Positions 9,565 through 17,730 of a stretch of 17,730 nucleotides of DNA are shown here, in pieces (within the stretch, counting starts at the first letter, position 1; every line of letters begins with the position of its first letter). The translations under genes and the position numbers were made by a program. Origin of the DNA: Gonapodya sp. JEL0774 (lineage: Eukaryota > Monoblepharomycota > Monoblepharidomycetes > Monoblepharidales > Gonapodyaceae); NCBI GenBank assembly GCA_027604505.1, contig JADIIX010000268.1:1-17730 (forward strand), read 5' to 3'. Under the pieces are notes generated by a model. It saw only the letters and a program-made list of their open reading frames with translations. It did no database searches and was not told the DNA's origin.

Positions 9565-11416
9565 TTATACTTTCAGCGGTTGTTCCAATCTCTCCACACT
9601 CTCCACAAACGCCAGCATAATTCTGGAACAGGCCCTCGAACAGTTAAAATAAAATCTACCGGGATCAAAAAGGTCACACTCACCTCGCCGCACGTTCATC
9701 AGTCATCCCACCTCCTGCATTGAGCTTGGTTGGCGCGTAACTCACAGCACACTGGCGAAAACGGTCCCACTGGAGTATGGATCCGCCAAGTCCATCCCAT
9801 CCTGACCAGCACCATCCATCGCCCTTCCACTCCTCAGGAACGTAAGGGCGGGGCGCACCAGACGAGAGGTCGATACGCAAGTTCGGAATTTTGGAGCCAG
9901 GTCGAGATTCGGCCCAACCCCCAATGCATGAGCGAATCGGCGCGAATGCAATAGCATCTGCGGAATGAGGTGTTCACGAGGTTCACTTAAGGGAGAGAGA
10001 CAAACAGAATTGACTTACCTGGCGTGTCGAGGTTGCGAGGGTCAACTTGGTGTGCACTGGCATGCGTGTCATGGTTCATGACGTCCAGAACATCCACAGC
10101 ACCTCCCATGGCCATTACGTTGGCAAATGCAGCGAGCTAGTGTGCCAATAGGAACGAGATATGTGCCGTTCACGTTAAAACGGACGAATCGGAACACTTC
10201 GCACTTACACCTGCAGCGTTGGTGACAGTATATGCAGAAGAGGTCTGCCCTCGGAGTACGTCGAGGACATTGCTTTGCATCCCGGCATCCTCTTCAGGCT
10301 CTGAAGCTCCAACAACAGTTGTTTTCTTAGTCACCGGAAGTGTCGGAGGGAGTGACTTGATAGAATTGAACATGTCCAGCAATTCGGGAGTAAAGTGGAC
10401 ACGACAGAACCGATCGTCTCTGATAATGTGAGAGGCGTCATGTGATATTAGGCTGAGCGCCAGGTGATCAACTGCCGTTGATACTCACTCAGACTTAGGA
10501 AGTCCCACGAACACTTCCACACCAAGCTTCGCACCCCATGTGCGCATGAGATCAGCGTGAGTAGTACCAAGCGTACGCCTGATGACTGTGGTACCAAATG
10601 AGCGTGCAATTTCGCTTGCACAGTGAGTGGAACTGGGAAACCCACTCTCGTTCACAAACCACCCTCTAATCGAGGGCAAATACTGAGGTGAGACCGAAAC
10701 TACCCAGAGCAAATCTCTTCATCGTGACTCACCGTGTCAATGCATGATAGCTTTTAGTGAGCTTACCCCCAAAGTTATGTGGTTGCGCTTCAATCCTCCT
10801 TGCGAGTGCGTCCAGGTTACACAGTTCTTCTACGCGTGGCCAGTGTGGTTCATTCAGCCACCCGACACCAGCTTGATGAGTCATCAGGTCCTGTTCTCAT
10901 GGGCAAAGGTATGTGATGAGTTATACAGGTAAAATGGTAAGAGACACACAAGAGAACAGACCTTGACCAGCACATCACTCTTTCCCCCGGTCGCAAAACC
11001 CGGCCACACGTCAGAGATCCGTTGATCATATTTCAACAAGCCATGGGACACGACGTGTGCCACAGAAATCCCCTCCAGGGGTTTCGCCGCCGAGTGCACA
11101 GTGTAGACAGACTGTGCCGAGAATGGAGTCGAACGCGTATTGTCTGTCCAACCACCCACCAGGTCGACGACCTTTTTGCCCTTATCTGTAGGTGGGATCA
11201 AAGGCAAAAGTGTGGGGAGGCGTGGTCAAGGAAGGAAATCGGGAGATGCGGATAAAGTATGCCGATCCACCAAACGAGGTTCGATCGCAAACGCTCACAG
11301 TATACTGTAACTCCCGCGCCAATCTCTGCATCTTCCTCAAATCCTTTCTTGAAAGCGATGGCAACCGCCTCAAACCTTTGGTCTGCGAAACCAACGATGT
11401 TGTAGTTGCCCAACAT
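9565..11416 (-). CDS. Beta-lactamase/esterase-family serine hydrolase (class C / EstB-LACTB-like fold), eight exons
   Basis: Spliced model, complement of join(9565..9622, 9684..9957, 10019..10136, 10209..10419, 10489..10665, 10733..10890, 10962..11185, 11299..11416), 445 residues. The seven introns are 61-113 bp and all GT-AG; the third donor is the weak GTCTGT. Residues 36-52 read GVTVYYKGKKVVDLVGGW, the opening strand typical of the family. The nucleophile motif SxxK is Ser71-Ala-Ala-Lys74 (VYTVHSAAKPLEG). Next come the conserved VLVKDLMTHQAGVGW (about 111-125) and the second-motif Tyr162 (KSYHALTRGW). The late WDGLGGS loop (389-395) stands where family members have HPGAGGS or similar. Members hydrolyse esters or amides, some act as beta-lactamases or D-peptidases, and fungal ones often act on secondary metabolites; the substrate here cannot be told. 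No signal peptide is visible, so a cytosolic location is likely. Confidence 0.93.
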
Positions 11417-11453
11417 TTGTCGCAAAGCTGTGGACTAGGTGTGATGTTGACAT
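11370..11453 (-). promoter_or_regulatory. Overlapping upstream ORF (27 codons) on the hydrolase leader
   Basis: An ATG at 11453-11451 opens a 27-codon ORF that ends with TGA at 11372-11370, inside hydrolase exon 1 and in another frame. It begins 37 bases before the hydrolase ATG (11416). Its ATG has G at -3, while the hydrolase ATG has C at -3, so if the transcript includes it, it should lower translation of the hydrolase. Where transcription starts is unknown. Confidence 0.4.
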
Positions 11454-12044
11454 GGCCGAACTGTGGCGGAACTTTCTGTAACCTTTTATGTATCGTGTAT
11501 GCGGCAATATTATGCATTTAGGCGGATGTGTATGCTCTGTCGTATGCTCATGAAGTACAATGTTGTGGTCGTGGACTTTAGCCAGCATGATCATGAGGTT
11601 CACAGTCAATGACGGGAGACGAATTGAGCGCTTTTAGAAATTGAAGTTATGTAGTTCTGGCGAAGGGTTGTACTTGCTGTCTGAAGTTCCCCCCATTGGT
11701 TCGAAATCCCAATTCTGATCCACCGAGGTTTCTCCCACTCATGACTCAGTCTAGTAAAGGTCTACTTCGATATCGACGGAAGATTTTTAACATACGAAGC
11801 TCCCCAGCATGGATGATGTAAGATTGAGTTGTTGTTCCGAGCTCGCCCTCTTGTAGTTTCCAGTGAGGGCTCCTTGGTTTTCAATGAAGAAATCATTGGG
11901 ACCCTTGAGACAATTATGTGTCTTGCGGCTTCTGAGTTGTGGATGGGGCAGTGTGCGTCTGGCTGTGGTGGTGAGGCCACACACACAAGCAGGCAGAGGA
12001 GCAAATACTGTATCACCGCCAGAACCGCAACCCACCAACGCCCG
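11417..12044. promoter_or_regulatory. Divergent intergenic region between hydrolase and membrane-protein genes
   Basis: These 628 bp separate two head-to-head genes and should hold both promoters. ORFs here are short and overlap on both strands. The frame of the membrane-protein first exon is open from about 11829, but the peptide before the chosen start has no recognisable feature. Confidence 0.5.
11482..11490 (-). promoter_or_regulatory. TATA-like element upstream of the hydrolase
   Basis: On the minus strand CATAAAAGG lies 66-74 bases before the hydrolase ATG. Spacing and sequence suit a TATA box, but this is a short motif. If used, transcription starting about 30 bases downstream would begin close to the upstream ATG at 11453. 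Confidence 0.3.
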
Positions 12045-14445
12045 ATGCCGACGATGCAGCGCCATATTCAGAAACGAGCGGGGCCATCGAGATTTGCTAT
12101 TTTTCTTTGCTTTCTACTGTGGTCTCAATATCGCCCCGGTGGGGATGCCCAGTCGGCCAAGTCCGCATCTGGATGCAGTTGCACATCACAGTGTTACACG
12201 GGCGTCGTCGCTGCCGACGTTGTAAGTTCAGTCTTGTTCTGCATTTGCTTTTTCTTCACGGTCCCTTGGTGGCAACTGGTGTTTATTTGGATGGTAGTGG
12301 TGCTTTGTAGATGACAGTAGCTGTGTGGGGTTTTCTCCACCTGCTCGGGACTTATTCACGGGGCGAGGGTACGACGCATGCTTACCTGTGAGTGAAATTT
12401 CAGTATCCATCCCCAGGATTCTCTGATGGGTGTTCCAACACGATGTGCGGGCGTCCATTAGGGCGCCTCCTCGACACCATATCCAACCACTTTCGGTCGC
12501 TCTGCCCTCGCTTCGACTAGCTCGGGCGTCTCCGTCACTGACCCTCTCTCCGTTGCCACTCCCGTTGTGACTTTTACGTCACCCCAAGCCTCTTCTGCCT
12601 CCTCTTCCCGTTCTCTGGCTTCTTCCTCGCTAACGTCCGCTTCTCTGACATCACTCCCATCTACCTCCGTATCTTCTTTAACATCGACCTTTGGCTCTTC
12701 TCCCGTTTCTGTCTCCACGACCTCCACATCACCGGTTCTGCTGGGAACTTTACCTCCTCCTTCTCTTTCTGATTCCTCGTCCTCGTCCTCTTCTTCCTCC
12801 TCCACCCTCTCCACTGCCGCGATCAGCGGAATCGCAGCTGGTGGCGGTGTGCTCCTCATAGCCATCATTGTCGGAGTGGCGGTCGGTGTCAGGAGGAAGA
12901 ATAAAAAGGTTGGATATGGTTTTGGTTTTGGCAAGGAAGGGCGTGAGGGTGTGAGGAGAGGATTACTAGATAGCGAGGAGGAGAGAGTGAGTGCTCCAAT
13001 TTTAAAATTTGTCTTGGCGCTGAACCAGAGAAGGGGAAGAAGTCGGCAACGAGCAGCACAATCAGTGACAGTTATCCCAACAGCCAGTCCACCTTTCGAA
13101 CATGAGCAGCCGGAATACATGTATCTGGCGAGTGTTGAGGCGGTGTGGATGCGACTGGCGTCAGGCCTGCGGTTTGGGAATTGTTCAAAGGTCGGATATG
13201 GGTGAAATGGAAAGCTCACAGATCGCCAGACTTAAAACTGACGTGGAATCGCTCCACGGATACCGATCTTGTTGCAAATTTGGGAGCCGGCGTGCTTTCT
13301 GCTATTTTCTGAAACAAAGTTGGAGATTGGAAACTGTCTGCGGAGTCACGTAAACTTTGCTGGCAAATAATGATAACGGTTTTGAGCCGGATTGATCCCC
13401 TCTACGTCAGCGGTGGTGGAAGCTGTTCAGGGCCGGTTCCGACCCCTCTCACTTCTATCCTCACCTACACCTCCGTCGAACGCAGGTCCTCCTCTCCCCA
13501 ACTCACTACCCCTCCCCAAACGTGGAACCTCCCGTGGTGACACTCGACTTACCGAGTCCCTTTGCATTCCACGCGTCTCTGAATCGTGGGGCGACTGATT
13601 CGAGCAATGGAACCAATTTGGATGAGGACCCGGGATCGGCTGGAAGAAATAGGGACTTCGTTAGCCCAATATCACCGCTTCCCCCTCCAGCGTCTGTTTC
13701 GTCGTCTATTGAACGATCGGAGTCAGACCAGGGCACGAGCTCTGGTATCACAACGGGAGCTGAAGCGAGCCCAGGCAGACAGGGACCCGTGCCCACCCCA
13801 ACGGTCTTCACTTTCACCCACGCCTTTGGCCTCAATCGCACGTCAACTGCATCCACCAATACCTCGGTTCGCACCCCGACTCTTCCCCTCTCATCACCGA
13901 TCTCATTTTCTTCCCCGCTGCGTTCCTCAACACAGTCCTCCGGGCTATTTGCCCGGATCGCTACAATTCCTCCACCACCCACAGATGCTCCTCCGCCACC
14001 TCCGCTTCCACCGCCACACGCTATCCCTCAGCCACTTCATCAAATCCCTAGTGCTTCTCCTGTGGCACAATCTGAAGCTCAGCAGAGAAACGCCTACTAT
14101 GTCCCCCCGACCGCAATCCTTCCCTCCTCTCTCCGAGGTCCCGCACCCCCGCCCCCTCGCAACCAATCCATGCGTCCCAGTGCAGCGGCACTACATGCAT
14201 CGAGTAATGCAGAATTGGAACAGGGGAATCAGAGCGATGGGATCGCGGCAGCCTTACCCACCAATCGCGTCGGAGGAAACGGAAGCGGAAGTGCGAGTGG
14301 AGGTGCATCCACAAACAGGAGTAATAATGAACCCACCTCCACCACGACCACACCCTCGTTGTCTTACCCATCTCATGCGAGACCTCTTCCAGCCACTTTT
14401 GATCCGCCCCGGTGGGAAGTACAACCGCCGCCAAGAGGAGCGTAG
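12045..14445 (+). CDS. Type I single-pass membrane protein with Ser/Thr-rich ectodomain and Pro-rich cytoplasmic tail
   Basis: Model join(12045..12221, 12462..12986, 13486..14445), 553 residues, phase 0 at both junctions. Residues 1-36 are a signal peptide: basic start, then hydrophobic FAIFLCFLLW; a second in-frame ATG lies at 12054. A small Cys cluster follows (CSCTSQC, 44-50). Residues 60-179 are Ser/Thr-rich with a run of ten Ser just before the membrane, a likely O-glycosylated stalk. The TM helix is about 180-202 (ISGIAAGGGVLLIAIIVGVA) followed by RRKNKK, which fixes the topology as N-out/C-in. The cytoplasmic part to residue 553 is Pro/Ser/Thr-rich with several polyproline runs (e.g. 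PPPPTDAPPPPPLPPP) that could bind SH3 or WW domains. The layout resembles fungal cell-wall sensors of the Wsc/Mid2 type, but no WSC domain is visible. Intron 1 (240 bp) may contain a 16-codon Cys-bearing mini-exon (12321-12368), and intron 2 (499 bp) may hide another exon. Confidence 0.75.
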
Positions 14446-14924
14446 CCGGTGTGACCCGTGCTTTGGAGTAGCTGGGAGGAAGGAAGCGTTGGTGGAACCG
14501 ACTCTACCGGCATTGTGCTGTGGGCAGGTGAACTTGTTTCTCTCTTTCATGACTTCCACGTCCACACATGTTGCCAAATTTCTTGGCCGATAAAGATTCT
14601 GTTGCTCGAGTCAGAAGACTGCACCAGTCGCAATGGTTCTATGAGGGCATTGGTGACTGGTTCGGGTGTGCATTTTGGTGTGATCAATTAACTGACACTA
14701 TAACGTTATTTGTAGATAGTTGTTGCCATCCTCCTTTGTGAACGCCCGCTATTATGTATGTGTATTCCTGAATAGCTCTCGTGTACTATGTAGACTACCA
14801 TCTTTTCAACGATTATTGCACATCTGACATCTGACTCCTACATCGGAATGCAATCGTACTTCTAGTTCAAATAGGGAGAAGGATTAGAAAAGTAGAACTT
14901 AGGCTGCTTGCAGCTCCTCACTTC
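14446..14924. other. Intergenic, 3' flank of the membrane-protein gene
   Basis: This stretch is more AT-rich than the genes to its left. It has only short ORFs in frames that shadow the end of the preceding gene. No gene or repeat was recognised. Confidence 0.5.
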
Positions 14925-14927
14925 ATG

Positions 14928-15329
14928 CTCTTCCTCCTGTCCGGCAAGCTGTCTTTGATGCCCACGGGAGTCGCACAGTTCACCGGCTTAGCAAAGTTTT
15001 TTGCATCGTTGGCGTTTTTACTGGCGAGGAAGGACAATGGGTACCAAACAGGGGTGATTGGACTCTTTGCAGTGGTGGGATGGGAGGGGGGGGGGGAGGT
15101 TTGTGTACTGCGCCGAGTGTGGGGTGGATTGCGGATAGGATGGCTGTGGCCACAGCTGGTTAGGGGGCACTGGGGGGTGTTTGTTGGTGTGGTGGGCAGG
15201 CAGGGGTGTTGTCTACTCCGACCCATCAATTCTCCACCATGTTCTACCCTCTTCCCCATATCCCACTGCTAGATGGAATTCACCTGGGCCTCCTCCTTTT
15301 AGTGTACAGAAGGATCCAACCCAAGTGAA
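14928..15329 (+). CDS. Uncertain small hydrophobic protein, possibly two exons or decayed
   Basis: The ATG at 14928 opens a frame reading LSLMPTGVAQFTGLAKFF and a hydrophobic stretch (ASLAFLLARK, then GVIGLFAVVG) before it runs into a G-rich tract; the frame is open to 15272. An acceptor-like cccactgctag is followed at 15273 by a second hydrophobic piece, GIHLGLLLLVYRRIQPK, then TGA (15327-15329). Together they look like TM helices of a small DoxX/DUF-type membrane protein. I found no donor of the right phase to join them, and the opposite strand also reads sensibly (ending KPVNCATPVGIKDS...). Either strand, or neither, may be real. Confidence 0.25.
15077..15096 (+). other. Potential G-quadruplex tract
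   Basis: GGG-AT-GGG-A followed by eleven consecutive G gives at least four G3 runs within 20 bases on the + strand. It is followed to about 15220 by a strongly G/T-biased stretch. Confidence 0.6.
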
Positions 15330-15549
15330 ACTATGTTTTGTGGGGGTGAAACTGCCACGAAACTTGTTCAGTGGGCTCTAGGTCCAGCGGGTCTATGCCA
15401 AACCTCCAATTCCAGTTGGCTTGCTGAGCTCCACCCTGTTTGAGAAGCCGCAGTTATTCACTGCCTTTGTTTACTTGAGGACGCTGCAAATACATAAGGT
15501 GGACTCTACCACTCTTATCATTGTCTAGTGTGCTGTCAAGAAAGTCCTC

Positions 15550-16503
15550 TCACACTTTCAATCCCACCTCCCTCTCCCAATTGGACAATGGCGGGAGCTC
15601 GTACCAATGATACCGACTCTCCTCCTTCTGTTTCCGAGCGTGCACTCGCACAGGATTCCTGTTGTTGTACACCACTTCCACAGGGCCAGTACTGTCCTTG
15701 GATAAGAGAGAAGCCGTGCCTGGTTGTCCCACTTGTCAAAGTCAAAATTGACTCCTTTTGACTTGATGACAGGGTACTGCAGTGCCAGTCACTAACCCAT
15801 AGTCTCTTGCATCAATATGTTCACATTGTCCGACACATTGTGGAGGAACTCGGTGTGCAAACTCGACGTGTTCATTCTCATTATGGCTGTGTGTACATCA
15901 GAATTCATTTTCCAAACCATCACACAAGCAAAACACAAAAAAAAAGCACGAACCCATCTCTGATGAATCTCACATGGGTATCTTTGTCTGAATCCTGCCT
16001 CCAGCTTGTCAACGACTTCCAGGTATTCCGGTCCTGGTCGTGGAGTGAGGTCTTTCACTTGCCACCACAAAGCCTACAAGGGTAAGCAAATGTATCTGTG
16101 AGTTGGGCAAACACCTGCTACTGATGGGGAACTTACTTTCTGCCATTTGACGTTCTCCACCTTAGCATCAATTGTCTGCTTGCACACCTTCATATCATTG
16201 ACAGGAAGCTGGTCAGCAAGAGGAGGCATTCACACATGGTACCCTTCAAGGCGGAGCCACAGAAGTTTCACAGCTGCCAACACCCAGTAGTGGCCCGTTC
16301 TGAATGATGTAGCCATTGCTTTGTGTCCCAGTCTATGTAACCTGGCCTTGCTCAGAGTGGAGTGCACTGAGAACAAATTGATTAAACAAGAGCATGTGGA
16401 AGCACTGGTTCTCCTTACTTGTGCCTTGGCCATAAATGAGGGGAGGGAGAGGGCTCACAGCAGCAAAATCCCTCTTTTTTGGTAAAGACAAGGAGGGAGG
16501 CAT
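15550..16503 (-). pseudogene. Five-exon gene of unknown family with one in-frame stop
   Basis: Spliced model, complement of join(15550..15719, 15797..15886, 15974..16073, 16137..16366, 16419..16503), 675 bases. The four introns are 52, 63, 87 and 77 bp with donors GTAAGG, GTAAGT, GTGAGA, GTTAGT and AG acceptors, and all phases agree. Starting ATG 16503 follows an in-frame TGA. Exon 1 encodes MPPSLSLPKKRDFAAVSP; exon 2 contains TGHYWVLAAVKLLWLRLEGY, then TGA at 16232-16230 immediately followed by ATG in the same frame, then QLPVNDMKVCKQTIDAKV; exon 3 has WWQVKDLTPRPGPEYLEV; exon 5 ends YHWYELPPLSNWEREVGLKV. The clean splicing with an interrupting stop suggests a recently broken gene or mobile-element copy; a CGA-to-TGA change would explain it. 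Alternatively the real gene starts at ATG 16229 and exon 1/early exon 2 are separate. I recognise no domain. Confidence 0.5.
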
Positions 16504-17126
16504 TGGCTGCGATAGGATTCAATTGTGCAGGTTGGTTTCAGCAGTCATTTGTTGCCGTTCCTATTTTGGATGCTGAGGGTTTACAGCTGTGGCGGTGTTC
16601 TCATATGGAGCGGCTGTAATTTTGATTCGCACGATATTTTTTTCTCAGACCTTCTAATTTTGATTCCAAAGTCCTCCTCTTGCATTGGGATTAGAATGGA
16701 ATGCCCTTTATAAAAGTTCACTCAACATACAATATAGACTCAATTTCACCAATACAATTGTATGTGGTGCATCTTGTTCATGTTTTAGACTCAAAATCAT
16801 TCAGGTATCATACACACCTTCACCGTTGGGTTGTGGTGTTTGGCCAGTCCAGTCCAAGATTCCCCCTCTTCTGTGGTCCGTGTCACCATATTTCCAACTG
16901 CCTCACAAACACACTGTGTGACTCCACGATCACACAATTGCTAGTGGCAAACCGCCAACTGACTCTTGCAAGAAACTTGAGGTTCCCACTCACCATCCTG
17001 ACTTTCATGTCCACTCACCCCAAGTGGCCCGAAACTTGTGGCCAGAGGTTTGGAGTAGTCGACTGGTGGATGCAGTTGTCCCCTAAGAAAGAATGAACTA
17101 GGATGGCCAAGAGACCATCTGCACAG
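16504..17126. other. Unassigned stretch with ORFs on both strands
   Basis: On the + strand an ATG-started ORF at 16701-17096 (131 residues) contains a Cys/His-rich patch, FCGPCHHISNC. On the - strand the same bases are open for long stretches, broken once by TAG, and also read as Cys-rich (e.g. VTQCVCEAVGNMVTRTTEE). One reading must be a shadow. The minus reading would sit upstream of the broken gene at 15550-16503 and could belong to it. No family is recognised. Confidence 0.3.
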
Positions 17127-17702
17127 TTAGAAAGACCTCCTGCACCAAATTGGGAGACACGAAACGTACCTTCCTCTCATTGAAACATCCAGCAATGGGG
17201 GACTTTCATGTTGACAGTGGTGCTTACCCATTCGGAGATGTTGCGAGCCAACCATGACATGTATGTGAAGGTAGACGGGACTAAGTGCAGTTTGATTGAA
17301 ATGGAGGTGGGTTGGGGAAAAGTCTGCACTGTGGAGACGGGTAGGGTACATAGGGATGTTGGGTTTGGGTTGGGCCAGAACCAAAAGTTGTTTAATAGGG
17401 TGTCGTGTACGTGTACAGCCCAAAACTGACCCCCTCTGATCTGCCCAAAAACTTTTCTGAACAAGGAAACCATATATAGAAATGCTGTTGGGGTGGCTGG
17501 CTGGTCTCCAGGAACTCTGTGGGGGTCTGGAATTTGTCCCCTGACAGGCGCAAACTTTGTTCAAGCACCAGCCTGACACCCACACATGATTGTAACAATC
17601 CTCAGGATTTCTGGACAAGGAAACCACATATGGAAAAGCTAATGGAGCAATTAGATTGTTGCCAGGATGCCTGTGTGGAGCTGGAATTTGTCCCCTCGCC
17701 AC
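17127..17702 (-). other. Long minus-strand open frame, exon-like, unassigned
   Basis: The frame is open for 191 codons without an ATG at its start, which suits an internal exon or remnant rather than a complete gene. It covers both copies of the tandem repeat. A second frame starting ATG 17473 reads MVSLFRKVFGQIRGGQFW to STFTYMSWLARNISEW and ends at a GTAAGC donor-like site near 17225. A phase-compatible acceptor (ttcttag) lies before GQLHPPVDYSKPLATSFG around 17083. These suggest decayed or alternatively spliced coding sequence. No family is recognised. Confidence 0.3.
17454..17696. repeat. Diverged tandem duplication, 154-bp period
   Basis: Copy 1 is 17454-17542 and copy 2 is 17608-17696, offset exactly 154 bp from end to end with no net gap, about three quarters identical. 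Both share an exact block ggaatttgtcccct at one end and tttctg-acaaggaaacca-atat at the other. On the minus strand each copy begins AG|GGGACAAATTCC, like a splice acceptor, and translates to RGQIPxPHRxPG...P.AFxYxVSLxR, so the copies are more alike as protein than as DNA. The 154-bp offset is not a multiple of three, so the two cannot lie in one frame without splicing. Confidence 0.7.
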
Positions 17703-17730
17703 ACCACATGGCCCTCAGGTCAGCATGCAT

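Noticed and set aside
12458-13219. 253-codon minus-strand ORF with an acidic middle
   Set aside because: It is the antisense of the Ser/Thr-rich stalk and TM exon; the E/V/D-rich peptide is what reversed Ser/Thr codons produce.
13506-13982. 158-codon minus-strand ORF
   Set aside because: Shadow of the Pro/Ser-rich exon of the membrane protein.
13586-14593. 335-codon + strand ORF overlapping the Pro-rich exon
   Set aside because: It is in another frame of the same exon, Arg/Pro/His-rich, with no splice link to the TM exon; the chosen frame joins in phase and gives a typical Pro/Ser tail.
1-17730. tRNA, rRNA, CRISPR arrays, insertion sequences, bacterial operon signals
   Set aside because: None was recognised; the dense spliceosomal introns show a eukaryotic nuclear sequence.

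Overview
The window is eukaryotic nuclear DNA, most probably from a fungus. The reading frames are broken by short GT-AG introns, mostly 50-140 bp, with GTAAGT/GTGAGT-like donors. Genes lie on both strands with no operon-like packing, and there is no rRNA, tRNA, CRISPR array or prokaryotic signal. The mix of a centrosome-like coiled-coil protein, an ankyrin protein, a Ser/Thr-rich membrane protein with a Pro-rich tail and a beta-lactamase-fold hydrolase would suit a flagellated early-diverging (chytrid-like) fungus. That placement is inference only. All gene models were spliced by eye; the five main models and the broken gene are phase-consistent at every junction.

Layout, left to right. Positions 1-789: an 18-base C tract, a possible last exon (143-220) and otherwise no convincing gene. 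Positions 790-4568 (-): a ten-exon, 887-residue coiled-coil protein. Positions 4569-5542: a divergent intergenic region. Positions 5543-6505 (+): an intron-less 320-residue ankyrin-repeat protein. Positions 6894-8652 (+): a five-exon RNase H1 with an N-terminal hybrid-binding domain, a very long Pro-rich linker and a complete catalytic domain. Positions 8653-9564: the convergent 3' region, with a few small uncertain ORFs. Positions 9565-11416 (-): an eight-exon, 445-residue beta-lactamase/esterase-family hydrolase, with an overlapping upstream ORF in its leader. Positions 11417-12044: another divergent promoter region. Positions 12045-14445 (+): a three-exon type I membrane protein with a signal peptide, Cys cluster, Ser/Thr-rich ectodomain, one TM helix and a Pro/Ser-rich cytoplasmic tail.

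The last 3.3 kb differs in character. It has G-rich tracts, a small hydrophobic ORF, a five-exon minus-strand gene of unknown family (15550-16503) that splices cleanly but carries one in-frame TGA, and a diverged 154-bp-period tandem duplication (17454-17696) whose copies resemble each other most at the protein level. It looks like a decaying gene or mobile-element region, but I could not assign a family.

The genes do not form an obvious pathway; they read as unrelated housekeeping and lineage-specific genes. The most interesting items are the elongated RNase H1 linker, the overlapping uORF on the hydrolase, the unassigned broken gene and the tandem exon-like duplication on the right.
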